64,000 nucleotides of DNA from Plotosus lineatus (GCA_024760905.1 CM045735.1:13209249-13273248); one strand, 5' to 3'; positions 10,718-22,424 are shown, numbered from the stretch's first letter. Program-made: numbers and translations. The notes: generated by a model not told the origin, from the letters alone.

Positions 10718-11052
10718 TCATCCATCCATTTGCCAGAACACTTTATCCTAAGGGTTGTAAGGGTTGGCTGGAGTCTAGCTCAGTTGTCTCTGGGCAAAGG
10801 CTTCAGAGCTTTCCACAGTCAACATACACACAACCATTCATACTCACACCTAATTTCAGTTTGGAACAACCAAATAGCCTAATGTGTCTTTGAACTGTAG
10901 GAGGAAACTAGAGTACCTAGAGGAGACCAACGCAGGCACTTGAGAACATGCAAATTTCACACAAGAGCATCCTCACCAAGCCTGGGACTCGAACCTTGGA
11001 CATTCTTGCTATGAGAAGAACATGCACACCACAACACCATAGGTCCACCACT
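10718..11052 (-). mobile_element. SINE-C, near full length
   Basis: Reverse orientation: the (AATG)n end as 'ttcatccatccatttgccag', body 'ctgtaggaggaaactagagt', B box as 'gggactcgaaccttgga', head near 11025-11050. Confidence 0.75.
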
Positions 11053-12114
11053 TTTATTCTATGTTTACTTCTTCTTCTTCTTCTTCTTCTTTTTATTGTA
11101 GTAAAATGTTGCATGTGCAGTAGATTAAGATATTTTATTAACATTTTATTTAGAAAAAAAGGAGCAGTTTGCAAATATCTGACAGGATATTATTACCCCG
11201 TTGCTAACCTTGCAGTAATTTAAAATGAACATTTTTTTTTCTGTAGCCTTGAACAGCCTAATTGGGCACCAAGCTCAGAAAATAAATCCTGCCCCACTCA
11301 TGGTTTGAGTCACACAATGTACAATTGTACATGACATTTTTGTAAAAAAAAATTCTCTACACAAACCTGTCTGTAGTTCAGGCCCAAAAATGTGTTTTAT
11401 ATGAATTCTGATCATTACTAAACTATGATATGAACTTTATTCTTGAGGATTGTTTCATGTTTTGCTGTAATTTGATAAGAATTTCCATTTAACTGCATGT
11501 GCTGCAAGTATGGGGGCAGCCATATTGAAAAGAGGTACAATTGTACGTCCAGCTGCTGAAGGGATAAGGAAGGTGTCTACTGACTTTTGTCTTTCCTGAC
11601 AGTTATTGTATGTTTTTAAAAGTAAGTAATTTTAAAATACAGAATATTATGTCTGATGGTAGAGTAGTGGTAGTGAAGTGTTCTTGTTCTCCTTATGCCC
11701 GTGTGTGCTTTCTCTGGGTACTCTTGTTTTGTCATTAGGTGTGAGTGTGAGTTGGCCCTATGATGGTATGACAAGCAATTCAGGTTCTACACCAACTTCA
11801 GTTTGGCAATTGATGATGATGACGACAATGTTTGAATTTGCATAATCAATATTTGCATATTCAAATAATTGAATAATGCATTTTATTTTATATACAGTAT
11901 TTGTATCTGATTGACTTCTATATATAGACATGACTCTAGGTTTGCTTTGTTGGTAAATCTCATTGCTGTCACTGTGTCACTCTGTCAATAAATTATGTGG
12001 CAGAAAGACGAAAGCTTTAGCCACGTACTAACCTGTGCTTCACAGGTGAATTATGTATCATGACTAGTGTTATTTGTTGAGTAGCATGCTGGTCTTTTTG
12101 GTTTGTCTATCTAA
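11053..12114. other. non-repetitive stretch
   Basis: A short (CTT)n tract lies at 11069-11091. A possible SINE-like trace near 11690-11850 is too diverged to assign. No gene recognised. Confidence 0.35.
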
Positions 12115-12617
12115 TACCCCCATTTCACTGGACTACGGCATGCAAGGATCGTAGCAGAAAGGCGCGGAACGCAGTCTACGGAAGAGCTTCGGCATTTTTA
12201 CACGGAAAATGGGTGCAAATACTACGGAAAAGTGGAAATTCTTATACCCCCATTTCACTGGACTACGGCATGCAAGGGTTGTGTAGCGGAAAGGCATAGA
12301 ACACAATCCATAGAAGAGCTTCGGCATTTTTACACGGAAAATGGGTGAAAATCCTACCAAAAAGTGGAAATTCTTACACTCTGGGAACGTTCACGTCAGG
12401 TGTGGAACAGGTATGGCAAAGTACACGAAAGTGACCCCACGGAACACTCACAGAATTTTTTGGCCTGCTGGAAGCATACGGGAGTAGAGGAAGACTTGAG
12501 GAATAACTACGGAATGACACGGAATGACACGGAAGATGAGGGAATAATTGCGGAGCGTTAGCGGATGACAACATTTTTGCTTCCGTAAATATTCCGTGCT
12601 CCAGTGAAATGGAGGTA
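12115..12617. mobile_element. element E, copy 1 (TIR element of unknown class)
   Basis: Ends TACCCCCATTTCACTGGA at 12115 and its complement (one mismatch, GGAGGTA) ending at 12617. The interior is studded with CGGAA. The first 130 bases are tandemly duplicated: 12115-12244 and 12245-12376, both ending 'gtggaaattctta'. No transposase sequence seen. Target duplication not resolved. A longer copy lies at 51.2 kb. Confidence 0.75.
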
Positions 12618-13256
12618 TTATTCTTTTGTCTGCTTGACCTGTCAGGCCTGTGTGTCTGGTTAGTTAATCTGTCCTATTGTCTTGTCTGACTATCCAGTCT
12701 AATTCATCTTTTTTTTTGTGTGTGTCTGTTGTATTTGTCTTTCTGCTCTGTTTTATGTATAAAATCTGTCTGTGTTTCTGATTTGTTTATAAAAACTTGT
12801 ATGTCAGGTCTGTTGGTATGTGTCCTTCAGTGACAAAAGACTCAAATAATCGTTATATATAATATCTGTAATGCATTTTTAACGGTTTAGTCATTTTGCA
12901 TTTTCCTTCAATATCAGTTCATACCTGTCTGTCTTTTTTAGTCTATTTAAACTGTATGAACTCGTTCTCTATGCTCCCCAGTTTAGAATCAATGAATTCT
13001 CAAAGTGCTTTATAACATACTTGTTCCTCCCATTGTTTTTGTCCAGCATGCCATTTAAGTATTAGTGGACTGCACAGCAGGGGTCAGTGTGTTGATGTAC
13101 TCTCACTGATGGCTCACTACTGGGAAAAAAGATATGAACATTTCCACTATTGTTAGTAAGTGACGCACACACAAAAAACCCCTCATTGTGAGTGGACCAG
13201 CAATGTTAATATATCCCCAATAAATGCTACTTTTATCCACCGAACTTTTCCATTTT
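12618..13256. other. non-repetitive stretch
   Basis: T-rich, with many TGTCTG-like words near 12620-12800. No gene or dispersed element recognised. Confidence 0.35.
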
Positions 13257-14090
13257 TAGGAAAGCACAGTGGCATAGTGGTGAACACGTTTGACTCACAG
13301 CAAGAAAGACCTGGATTCAGGTTCAGCAAGAACAGTTTTGTGTGGAGTTTGCATGTTCTCTCCATATTTGTGAAGATTTCTTCTGAGTCCTCTGGTTTCC
13401 TCCCTCCTTCCAAAAACATGCACGTTAGACTAACTGGCTGCTTCAAATTATCCCTATATGTGAGGGTGAATGGGTGTGTATGTGTTGGCCCTGCAGTGGT
13501 CTAGGGTAGTGGTCCCCAACCTTTTTATCTCCGCGGACCGGTCAACGCTTGGCAATTTTACCGTGGCCCAGGAAGGGTGGGTGGCTGAGATGTGCGCCAG
13601 CCTTCCTAATCAGGATTAAGTGTTATATTTTTAATCAAGCTTCAACTCTTCTTTAAAAAAAAGAAAAAAGAAAAAAACACAAGTGCACCAGCTGGCAGAA
13701 TGAAGGCTCAGGCTCAGTCTCACCTGAAATCCCCACTATTGTTTGAAACATGTCCAACTCGCCTCTGTTTATGTGCTGTCCCTTTGTGGGTTACATTTTA
13801 GCGCTCAAATGACCGACATGTAACCGAGAGAATCTGGTCATTTTTCAAAATAAAAGTTTTTCAAAAATAAAAGATCGTTCAGACTCGGATAATAAATAAA
13901 ACAGAAATAAATAATTATTTCTTGTGTGGCCCGGTACCAATTGATCCACAGATCGGTACCGGTCCACGGCCCGGGGGTGTGGGGACCACTGGTCTAGGGA
14001 GATGTTCAGGGTGTTCCCCACTTCCCCAGTGTTGATTGAGACAGGCTCCAGTCTAACTGGGAACTTACTAGGATAAAGCGATTTGTAAAA
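13257..14090 (+). mobile_element. SINE-C interrupted by a hAT MITE
   Basis: Head and body at 13257-13506 (ggcatagtggtgaacacgtt; ctggtttcctccctccttcc), tail at 13992-14090 ('gttcagggtgttccccactt' to 'ggataaagcgatttgtaaaa' and (AATG)n). Removing 13507-13991 and one 8-bp duplication restores a continuous SINE. Confidence 0.85.
13507..13991. mobile_element. hAT-type MITE with 8-bp target duplication
   Basis: Left end TAGTGGTCCCCAACC, right end GGGGACCACTG: inverted termini of hAT type, with 'ccgcggaccggtc' near the left and 'accggtccacggcccggg' near the right end. GTCTAGGG is repeated perfectly at 13499-13506 and 13992-13999. Eight-base duplications are characteristic of hAT. Length is 485 bp. 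No transposase remains. Confidence 0.9.
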
Positions 14091-14924
14091 TGAATGAATG
14101 AATAGTTGCAATATTGTCCAATCTATTCCCTTTTGCGCTTTGTATTTATTTTTGTAAGATATGTATGCATGTAGTGAAAAGTTTGGTTCCAAAACTCTTT
14201 GGCAGTAGCATTCAGAAGACATTAGTATAAATGTGCTTCATCTCTTAGTTTCATAATCATCATCAACAATATTCAGCAGTTTTCTTTTTGTCGCATGGTT
14301 TTTCCTCCTGCCTCTAGCGGCTGTAATCCATGTGGGCAGGTAAATGATTACATTTTTAGCACTAATCAGTGGGAACGCATATTCTATTTCCTGCAATGGA
14401 CTGACGTGCCACTCTGAGTGCATAATACTTTCGTTGATGCATAACCACAATAGCTCATTTTGCACAACTGACAGAGTAATATTTGTGCCTTGCTTACTGG
14501 AGCCAGTGTAGCCCTAGGGAAGTATCAAGCAGTCTTGTTAATATTCAAAGCTGTAGTTTGGATTTGTGTGAGAATCATGGGAGATGAAGCAGGCCATGGT
14601 TTTATGACTGAGTGGGCAATTTGGCTATGAGGGTGAGGAGCATCTGTTTCAGAAAATAAGGCTACTTAAAGAATGAGTTATATGGGATTACTTACAAGTT
14701 GACACTGAACAAAGAATTTTGAACAGATGTTGCAGAATCAACTGCATTAAAAAGAGAAATTTAAGGGAAGGTAAAAAAAAAAAACTGAAGGGAATGATCC
14801 TTGCTTCAGAGGTGAAGGTAAATACCATCCAGGTATGCACCACCCTACTATGCAGTCATAATTTGGAACCAACAATTTCATCCTTTATTCGTATCACAAG
14901 ATGGCTGGTTCTCATCTTTTAAGA
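14091..14924. other. unique stretch
   Basis: No repeat or gene recognised. The segment 14230-14480 is free of simple sequence and has a few short inverted words, but nothing definite. Confidence 0.35.
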
Positions 14925-15305
14925 TGGGGTAATCCTGACCAGCTCACCAGGTCATCACATGGCTAATACACCCGCACACACATTGAAACCTAGCGGCAAT
15001 TTAGGACAACCAATTAGCTTAACGTATATGTCTTTGTGGGGGCTGGTGGTGTAGTGGTGAGGGTGCTGCGTTCATAATCGGGAGGTCGTGAGTTGAAATC
15101 CCACTGAGACCCTCACTGTGCTAAGACCCCTGGGCAAGGTCTTAACCAGAAGTGTGTCTCTGTTCACCCAGCAGTATAAATAGGTACCAGTAAAACTATA
15201 CTGGGAAGTTAACTAGTGTGCCCAGAGGAAAGCCACAAAAGCAAGGGAAGAAAATGCAAAATTGACACAAACACCCGAGCCCGTCTTTATAGGTATTAAA
15301 GGGTT
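14925..15305 (-). mobile_element. SINE-C remnant interrupted by SINE-A
   Basis: Minus-strand SINE-C body at 14925-15036 ('ctagcggcaatttaggacaa', 'ttagcttaacgtatatgtct') resumes at about 15225 ('tgcccagaggaaagccacaa', 'acacaaacacccgagcccgt'). Confidence 0.65.
15037..15224 (+). mobile_element. SINE-A, 3'-truncated
   Basis: Head GGGGGCTGGTGGTGTAGTGG (A box GTAGTGGTGAGGGT) and B box GAGTTGAAATCCCAC, then 'actgagaccctcactgtgct', 'ctctgttcacccagcagtat', 'aggtaccagtaaaactatac'. The usual last 100 bases are absent. Confidence 0.85.
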
Positions 15306-15316
15306 TTATTTGAAAC

Positions 15317-15412
15317 AGGCCCTGCAATGGCCTGGCGAGCAAACTAGGGTGTACCCTGCCCTTGCACAGAGTCCGAGACCCTAATTAGGATTAAGCATTT
15401 CAGAAAATATGA
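15317..15412 (+). mobile_element. SINE-C tail fragment
   Basis: 'ggccctgcaatggcctggcg' to 'accctaattaggattaagca'. Only the tail module is present. Confidence 0.7.
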
Positions 15413-15611
15413 ATAACAGTAATATGAAAAACAGTAGAGATAAACAAGATAAGTTTATGATTGCTGATGGGATATGGGAAAAACAAGGCTGTGGTTGGTC
15501 ATATGCACCGCTAGTTACATTGCCTATTTTTGTACGAGACATTCTTGTGAATGAGTTCATCAGGATATTTCAAGATCATATGGAAACAGGGTAGCATTGA
15601 TACCTATATAG

Positions 15612-16485
15612 CAGGGGTCGGGAACCTATGGCTTGATGACTGCATCTGGCTCTCAGATAAATCAGGTGGCCTTTCTTAACAGAATAACTACAGTACATAA
15701 TTTTGCTGTCCTTTAAATAAAAACACAGAAAAAAGTCATCAAATAAAACAAAAACATAAATAAATCTCACGCATTTCAATCTATACATCTATTTTCAATG
15801 CCACTCGTCACTGTGGAGCACAGCAGACAGCCAATCCTTTCCGTACTCCAGTGTGTGGGTGGGGCCGATACGTTGAAACTCAATTTTATTAGTTTATATG
15901 CAACAGCCTGCGTGAGTTGTTTTTGGGTAAAGAGGTAAATTTCCCTCGTTTTGATCAGCTCATGTGCACAAAGCCAAGCAGAGCTGACAAGCAAAACACA
16001 AATGGACAGAATGAAAAAACTTCAACCCGCAGACCAGCTGATTGCCTTGGGACATGCTTCCTGTCACATAAACACTGCAGTGTTTGAGTCCTGTCGTATT
16101 GATATGCGCACGCGAGCAAAGTCCTTCTCACACCTGAAAAGCATCAAGACCAACCTGCGGTCACGTTTAACAGATGGAAGCCTAAACGCCTGCATGACGC
16201 CGAACCTCAGCACGTATCAACTAGACTACCACACTATCAGCAAAACCATGCAACATCAGAAGTCGCATTAACAGTAAGAAGTACTTTTCTTATTAATAAA
16301 TAACTTCATTATAACAATGTTGTTTGAAATAAATTCGTATTATATTGTATTATCGAGTCGTATTATACGCTAAAATTGTTGGTCTCAGTATTAAAAAATA
16401 TATTTGGCTCTCAGATAATTAGATTTTAATTTATTTATGTTTTTTTTTTTTTTGGCTCTCTTAGTCAAAAAGGTTCCCGATCCCT
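15612..16485 (+). mobile_element. hAT element (Charlie-like), internally deleted
   Basis: Left end CAGGGGTCGGGAACC, right end GGTTCCCGATCCCT. Flanked by CTATATAG (15604-15611) and CTATACAG (16486-16493), an 8-bp duplication with one difference. It is 874 bp long and retains the C-terminal part of a transposase, annotated separately. Confidence 0.85.
15951..16271 (+). pseudogene. hAT transposase C-terminal remnant
   Basis: The open stretch ends with 'FSHLKSIKTNLRSRLTDGSL' followed by 'NACMTPNLSTYQLDY' and a stop. This matches in style the dimerisation (hATC) end of ZBED/Charlie-type hAT transposases, where a similar K-x-x-x-R-S-x-L-T-D-x-x-L motif is usual. The first 50 residues probably derive from a distant part of the gene joined by deletion. 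No catalytic DDE region is present, so the protein would be inactive. Confidence 0.7.
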
Positions 16486-16493
16486 CTATACAG

Positions 16494-17257
16494 GGTTAAT
16501 GTTAATAGTGTCTTAATGTTAAGTCTTCTAATGGTGTTCCATAGTATTGCAGCCATTCTATTATGGAAAATCTTTATTTTAGGGTTCCACATGACTCCCA
16601 TGAGCGTGGAACAGATTTTCATTCTTCCCCTTGTTTGCTATCTTGACATCAGAGCTTTCACACTGTGCATCATCTGTGAAAACAACCATGAATTTTCCCC
16701 TACATTAAGCTACAGTTTCCCATTCAGCCACTTCGCCATTGTGTTCCATCTGAAGTTGAGCTTGAACATTACACTAAACGTGCTTTTCAGCCATCTCACA
16801 AATAACAGTTGGGTTGCTAGTGAACACCCCCCCCCCTTCCCCCCAAGTAATTTCATTACATTTGGCTCATCTTTAGATTTAAGCAATCATGTGTAATTTT
16901 GAGACACAGAAAGAGCAATTAAGAAACACGCAGAACTTAAACAAGCCTGAACAAATAGGGGCAATTAGGCATAGGAAGGCAATCATTGTGCATCAGTGAA
17001 AAGTGGAATTTGGTCAGAAGAACTGCCTTTAAAGTATGTATCACCCCATTATTCAGCTACACAAATAAATGTAGAATAATATGGTAATAATTTTAGCTTT
17101 TAGGTGAATCAAAACATAAATTAGAAGTGTTCAATACTCACCAACAGGAGGACCAAACAGGGGGACCACAATTAATCACTTAACCACGCTATCATTTGCT
17201 GGAGATTGCTGACACTTTTCCATTATAATAACTGCTATGACATAATCTTAACATATT
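16494..17257. other. unique stretch with 126-codon open frame
   Basis: A 126-residue frame (16516-16896, plus) is open but hydrophobic, with no recognised domain and no supporting signals. A C run lies at 16826-16834. I treat it as chance. Confidence 0.3.
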
Positions 17258-17612
17258 CACTCACTCACTCACTCACTCACTCACTCACTCACTCACTCAC
17301 TACTTTGCTTAAACTCTAAGTCCTATTAGGTTCAGAAAGAGGCTGGGCAAAGGCAGAATACATCCCGTACAGCACGCCAAAGGATTGCAGAGCCAACACA
17401 TTCAACCATTAACATTTGCATTCACACCTAGAGGCAATTTGGAACAGTCCTTTGACTATGGAAGGAAATCAGTTTTACCCGAGGGAACCCAAACAAGCAC
17501 AGCGAGAACATGCAAACAACACATAGAAATGCCCTCGCCTAGGACAGGACTTGAAATCTGGACTGTCTTTGTATAAGGTGGAAGTATTATCCATTACAGC
17601 AGCATGCTGCCC
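17258..17612 (-). mobile_element. SINE-C with (CACT)n tail
   Basis: Reverse SINE-C: 'aactctaagtcctattaggt', 'cgccaaaggattgcagagcc', body 'actatggaaggaaatcagtt', B box as 'aggacttgaaatctgg'. The usual (AATG)n end has become (AGTG)n, seen here as CACT repeats at 17261-17301. Confidence 0.75.
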
Positions 17613-18146
17613 TTTATTCAGAAAACTTTCACTTGTTTTTCCTTTCATACTCATGCATAGAAAAGCAAAAACCTACACACATCTTATCAAGTGAAAATTT
17701 TTGGATTATAGTCACATTTATCTATTATTTTAATATTTAATATAAAGTATTACAATATTATGCACCATTGGAAAACAGTGATCTGATATCAAATATTCAA
17801 GATCTGAGATATACAGTCACTATCCAAGTTACAACCTAGATCAGTTCCAACCAACCAGTCGTAAGTCAGATTGGATAGCCAGTCAGATATTTAACACAAT
17901 GAAACCAAAACCACCCAGCACTCGCTATGAATTCATGTGAAGCGTATTCTTCATCTGCACGTTCTTTCAACATGCGAAATAAATGTGTAGCCTTACTTTG
18001 CTCTGCTCGCAACATCACTTTCACATTTCTTTGCTTATTATCTTCTGAACACGTGTATAGCAACTTTTCCATCTCTGTAATCGATCCTTCACGCTGTTTT
18101 TGTGATGATAGTTGACTTAATTGGGGCTGCTGCTTTCACTGCTTCC

Positions 18147-18302
18147 TTAATGTGGTAATTGTCCTTCAAAATTGTAGACAGGGTGGCGTGGGAGAGATGG
18201 AGATCTCACTTTCACTTTCATCTTCGTCTCCGACGACAGCGCCTTCCTTGCTTTCTTGGTAGAATCGCCATCTGATGAATTGGACTTCCTCTTGGGGGCC
18301 AT
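18147..18302 (-). pseudogene. Tigger-type transposase N-terminus, truncated
   Basis: Begins MAPKRKSNSSDGDSTKKARK followed by 'ALSSETKMKVKV', the typical basic start of pogo/Tigger transposases leading into the CENP-B-type helix-turn-helix. After about 30 residues the frame departs from the family. The start ATG is at 18300-18302 and fits the family start. No DDE domain is left. Confidence 0.7.
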
Positions 18303-18691
18303 GGTAACGGTGTACAGTAAATGAATGTAAAATTGTACTGTAAAAGAGATGTTACTGCGACGGTATCTACTCACTAAGTGTAGTGGGAGAATGCTGTGAG
18401 TGTGAGATGCTGGGATGCTGCACTGCCACAACTATCTTATGCGCTGTGCTGCCAGACATATACAGCAAACTTATAATAGGCATCTGCTAGACATGGTCGT
18501 AACTTGCATACGTCATAACTCGGATATATGCAACTTTTGCTTTACAGACGCTCCCCGACTTACGTTTTAGTTCGGTTCCGGGCGGCTGAACATAAGGTGA
18601 AAAAAAACATAAGTTGTTACTGTATATTCCAGTGATGTATGACATTCATACTGTACTATACATCCATAAACACCATTACCGTATCTCATAA

Positions 18692-19014
18692 GGTAAGGTA
18701 AGTCTGTTGGGTTTTTATACCCGAGCCAAGTGGCTTAGCCTCATGGCTCATCAGGCCGGTATTTATCCCCAGTTTCCGTAGCATGAAGCGACCAGGAGTT
18801 CAACTCTCCCTGGATGGGACGCTCGTCCATCGCAGGTTACCTTCCCAGTATATTTTACTGGTACCCATTTATACTGCTGGGTGAACAGAGGCACACTTGT
18901 GGTTGAGACCTTGCTCAGGTATCTTAACACAGTGAGGGTCTCAGTGGGATTCGAACTCACAACTTCCCGATCATGAGCGCAACACCCTAACCACTACGAC
19001 ACCGGCCCCACCCT
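18692..19014 (-). mobile_element. SINE-A, full length, with target duplication
   Basis: Minus strand: head GGGGCCGGTGTCGTAGTGGT, A box region TAGTGGTTAGGGTG, perfect B box GTTCGAATCCC. GTATCTCATAA is duplicated at 18681-18691 and 19015-19025. The sharp duplication and clean promoter boxes suggest a fairly recent insertion, the youngest layer of this nest. Confidence 0.9.
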
Positions 19015-19183
19015 GTATCTCATAAAACACCCCTAAATCAATTATTATAAACATAACATTGTAAAATAATATCAAATATATCAAATAATATCAACATTAA
19101 TTTCAAATAAATTAAATTCAAGCAAAATTATTCCAAATAGATAAATTTTAATCAAATTCACTCATCAAATATCAAATACAGTA

Positions 19184-19441
19184 TCAAATACAACCTTTAA
19201 CATTCTCTATTATGTGATCTTTCTGCTTGTAAATGGTTCCGATGGTCGACAGAGCCATTTGGAAGAAATGTGCAACATTCACATGTTTTTCACCAGCATC
19301 AATTTTCTTGATAATAGCCATCTTCGTTTCTAATGAGATGGCTTGCCACTTTTTCTGATTCCCACTATCACTTACACTTACACTTCTGACCAACCATATT
19401 TGCTTAGGGTTACAAAGGTTCGCAAAACAGTGTAAACACAA
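19184..19441 (-). pseudogene. Tigger transposase HTH fragment
   Basis: Residues from about 29 onward read 'KKWQAISLETKMAIIKKIDA' then 'GEKHVNVAHFFQMALSTIGT' and 'IYKQKDHIIENVKG'. This is the CENP-B N-terminal helix-turn-helix of Tigger-type transposases, missing the typical N-residue pattern in the recognition helix. It stops before the second DNA-binding domain, and no catalytic region remains. Confidence 0.8.
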
Positions 19442-19805
19442 AGATCACAGAGATGACATCTTAACACAAGGGTGACATTCGGTGAACTGGGAAGAAGGAG
19501 GGGCACGTTCAGTCTGTGGTTTGTAAACAATGGACGCAGCGTCATGCGTAAGTAGCGTATTACGTCAGCATACTACGTAAGTACGTCTCGTACTACAGAG
19601 AGCATGCTAAACTCAAAATTTGACATAATTTGTTTTTTAAAAAAACGTAAAATCTAAAAAACCTGTAAAACGAATTAACGTAAAGCGGGGAGTGTCTGTA
19701 TTGCCTTGCACCAAACACTTTGTTTGAGTCTAGACTTCTGCTAGACGTGGTTGTAAATACGGGTGGTCGTAACTCGCGTACGTCGTAACTCGGCTAGTGA
19801 TTGTA

Positions 19806-20520
19806 AATATTGAAGATCCCTTGTCATTTCTTATATTCATTTTTTTTTACTTTACTTTGGATGAAACATAAAAAATGTGTGGCCTTGATTTGACATCATG
19901 TGACTACATCCACTGTTGCTTAAAAAAAAAGAAAAAATATATTTTTATGGCTTGTCAGATTAATACCTACTACTCCACACAGCCTATTTCATGGCTCTCA
20001 GCTTTATCCTGTTTGGTTTTGTTCGTACCCAGTAGTGCTTACTCACTGGAGCAATGTCAGTCCATCTCACAAACGAGACTTTCCCTTTATCCTGCTTCTT
20101 CCTTGTCAGGATTAGGACATGCTGTATTCATCTGTCTTGTTGAGTTAAATTTTTTAGACTGGCAGCCAAATTATTGTGGGTGGATTCCAGACTGCTATAT
20201 TAAGTAAAATGAACACTCACGACTACGGCTATTTATGGCCATCAGCCTTAAAATATTATCGGTATATTTGAGTTGTTTGGATTTATATTTTTGGAAATCT
20301 TTGCCTTGTTGTCTTTGTATCAACTCAGCGATTTTTTTAATGGGTGTGCTAATAATACAAAAACCCCCACATAATATATTTTTAATTATTATATAATTGC
20401 ATTCAAGCAATTAACTGCAATCTGTCTGGAATTTAAGTCTGTTTTTTTTTTTTTTGAAGGATTGAAGATGACTTTTTGTTTTAATGAGTATGGTCTAGGC
20501 TGAACAATCATGTTAAATGA
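19806..20520. other. non-repetitive stretch
   Basis: No gene or element recognised. Confidence 0.35.
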
Positions 20521-20524
20521 CCAG

Positions 20525-20700
20525 TGGTGGCTCCGTAGTTATGGTACTGGATTACTGCTCTGGAGTTTAGGGGCTCAAATCCCAGTTCCACCATGGAGTA
20601 AGGCCCTTAACTCTCAATTACAAATTAAAAATGAAATTGTAAGTCACTCTGAATAATGGCGCCTTGCCAAATGCTATACAAGTAAAATGTTAAATCATTG
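20525..20700 (+). mobile_element. SINE-D
   Basis: A-box-like GGTGGCTCCGTAGTTATGGT and B box GGGGCTCAAATCCCAG, then 'gtaaggcccttaactctcaa' and 'cgccttgccaaatgctatac', typical of this fish SINE group. Confidence 0.75.
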
Positions 20701-20744
20701 GAAAGTTTGATTAACAAAGTAAGAATATTTCATTACAGCACAAT

Positions 20745-21830
20745 GATGGCGTTGTGGTTAACACATCTGCAGGTCATGGGTTTGAGCCCTGTGCTCTGGT
20801 AGGGTATTTCTGTGTAAAGCAGAAGTCACCAAACTTTTTCCTGCGAGGGCCACATAATTGCCGGGGTCAGTTTGTAACAGAAAAAGTGTGACGACCGCAG
20901 GGCTGCCTAACATAAACATTTATTGTTTTCCAGTAAGCCACGCATAACCAGATATTAGTAACCCTTTCTGGGACCTTCACAGAAAAAAGTCAGGAAAAAA
21001 AAACAAAAACAAAACGCTGGTAGCTATCAGTTGAGCAACCCGAAAGCTGCCTGAACAGACGACTGGTTCAGCCAAGCCTGGCATACAAATGCATTCTCCT
21101 GAGCTAATGGTCCACTTTTTAGCTTTCAGAGTTTGTCTACTTGCATTTGGGCTTGCAAGCGATCATACTCGTCTTTGTGACGGGTTTCAGAGTGTTGGTG
21201 CAGACTCCATTCTTTGAATACCGCCACTGTGTCTTGACAGATGATACACACAACCTTTTCTTTGCATTAAACAAAAAAAATAATTGTTTGTCCACTGCAG
21301 GTTAAATACCCTGCATTCTGAATCAAAATTTTTCTTCCACAACCTTTTTCACTATTATTCCATTATATTTGACAGGGGAGAGTCTAGGATTTTCGTTTTG
21401 GGGGTAGGGGTGGGGGATGTTCCGATGGGGCACATATGGCAGAAGGGTGGATGGAGTAGAATGTTATGTGTATTAGTCTATATTGCGTGGCCAGACTAAA
21501 AAACAATAAAAATCATAATGCGTCTCTGGTATTGTTCAGGGGGCCGGGCCAAATGTGGAGGCGGGCCGTATCCGGTCCGCGGGCCGTAGTTTGGGGTCCA
21601 CTGGTGTAAAGTTTGCATGTTCAGGCTGTGTTGCAAGGATTTCCTCTGAGTGATCCAGTTTCCTCCCAAGACATGCACAATAGGCTAATTAAATATTTTC
21701 AATTATTCCAGGTGTAAATACATATGAGTGTGAATTCCTGTTGTGAACTATTCAGGTTGTACCCCGCCTTTACCCGAAGTTGACTAGAGTCGGCTTCAGT
21801 CTGGCCGCGAGCCTGTTTTGAAGAAAGTTG
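20745..21830 (+). mobile_element. SINE-C interrupted by a hAT element
   Basis: Head 'tggcgttgtggttaacacat' and B box 'gggtttgagccctgtgct' at 20745-20800. After the hAT, the body resumes ('gtttcctcccaagacatgca' at 21659) and the tail runs to about 21830. Confidence 0.8.
20820..21603. mobile_element. hAT element, 784 bp, 8-bp target duplication
   Basis: Left end CAGAAGTCACCAAACTTTTT, right end AGTTTGGGGTCCACTG. GTGTAAAG is repeated perfectly at 20812-20819 and 21604-21611. Subterminal 'gcgagggccac' and 'gcgggccgtatccggtccgc' are typical of Charlie-like hATs. The interior has only scrambled coding traces. Confidence 0.9.
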
Positions 21831-22424
21831 ATTTTATTCACACGCCTTACAGAAATTGACATTCACTTTCACTATGAACTTACACTGAAAAACAATGTAG
21901 ACATAGTAAGGCAATACACTCACTGTGGTAATTAACTTGGGAATACACTGTATAAAGTACATCACAGCAATAATCAGATTTACTGGGTGTAATGTTAAGC
22001 TTCTCCCAACCTCATAAAATATGCATATACAATTTTGTCACACTGCAACGTACAAAAATGCTCTACATTCCTTTCTATTTTTACCCCTTACTTAACTCTC
22101 CATTTCTTAACCCTTTCCTTCATCCTTCAGCCTCAACTCCAACATTAAGTAACATAGTGATTAATTTTTTACTGACTTATTTTAAAATGATGCTGATCTG
22201 ACATTTTAGAAGAGGTATACTATTTCATCCATAGTGCAGTGAAATTTAATGAGATATATGTGGCTTGATCTATTTTGGGCTTGGTTTTTGAAAGTGCTAT
22301 TCCCAGGTCATGCTGAACATTTATTCTGCTTGTGCGTTTCTTTTTCATGTATGGACAAATAGAAAACCCAGCTTCACACACATATACATGTTGCCAAATT
22401 GAATTAACACATTAGAAACTCATA
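21831..22424. other. non-repetitive AT-rich stretch
   Basis: No gene or element recognised. Confidence 0.35.

Larger units (their letters stand above)
18545..19698 (-). mobile_element. Tigger/pogo-like element, middle layer of the nest
   Basis: Ends CAGACGCTCCCCGACTTACG and, in reverse, CAGACACTCCCCGCTTTACG. TA flanks both sides (18543-18544, 19699-19700). It holds a transposase helix-turn-helix fragment and was itself hit by a SINE-A. Confidence 0.85.
17814..19803 (-). mobile_element. Tigger/pogo-like element, outer layer of a nest
   Basis: Ends CAGTCACTATCCAAGTTACA and, complementary, 'gtcgtaactcggctagtgat' plus TG. TA dinucleotides flank both ends (17812-17813, 19804-19805). It carries the start of a Tigger-type transposase on the minus strand. 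A second Tigger-like element (18545-19698) sits inside it. Confidence 0.8.

Noticed and set aside
16516..16896. 126-codon hydrophobic open frame
   Set aside because: No recognised motif, no splice or start context that convinces, and AT-rich low-constraint sequence.
18900..19014. tRNA gene, suggested by clear A and B boxes
   Set aside because: The boxes belong to the head of a SINE-A with a target duplication; no cloverleaf with a functional anticodon stem and acceptor stem was found. The same applies to all other tRNA-like heads.
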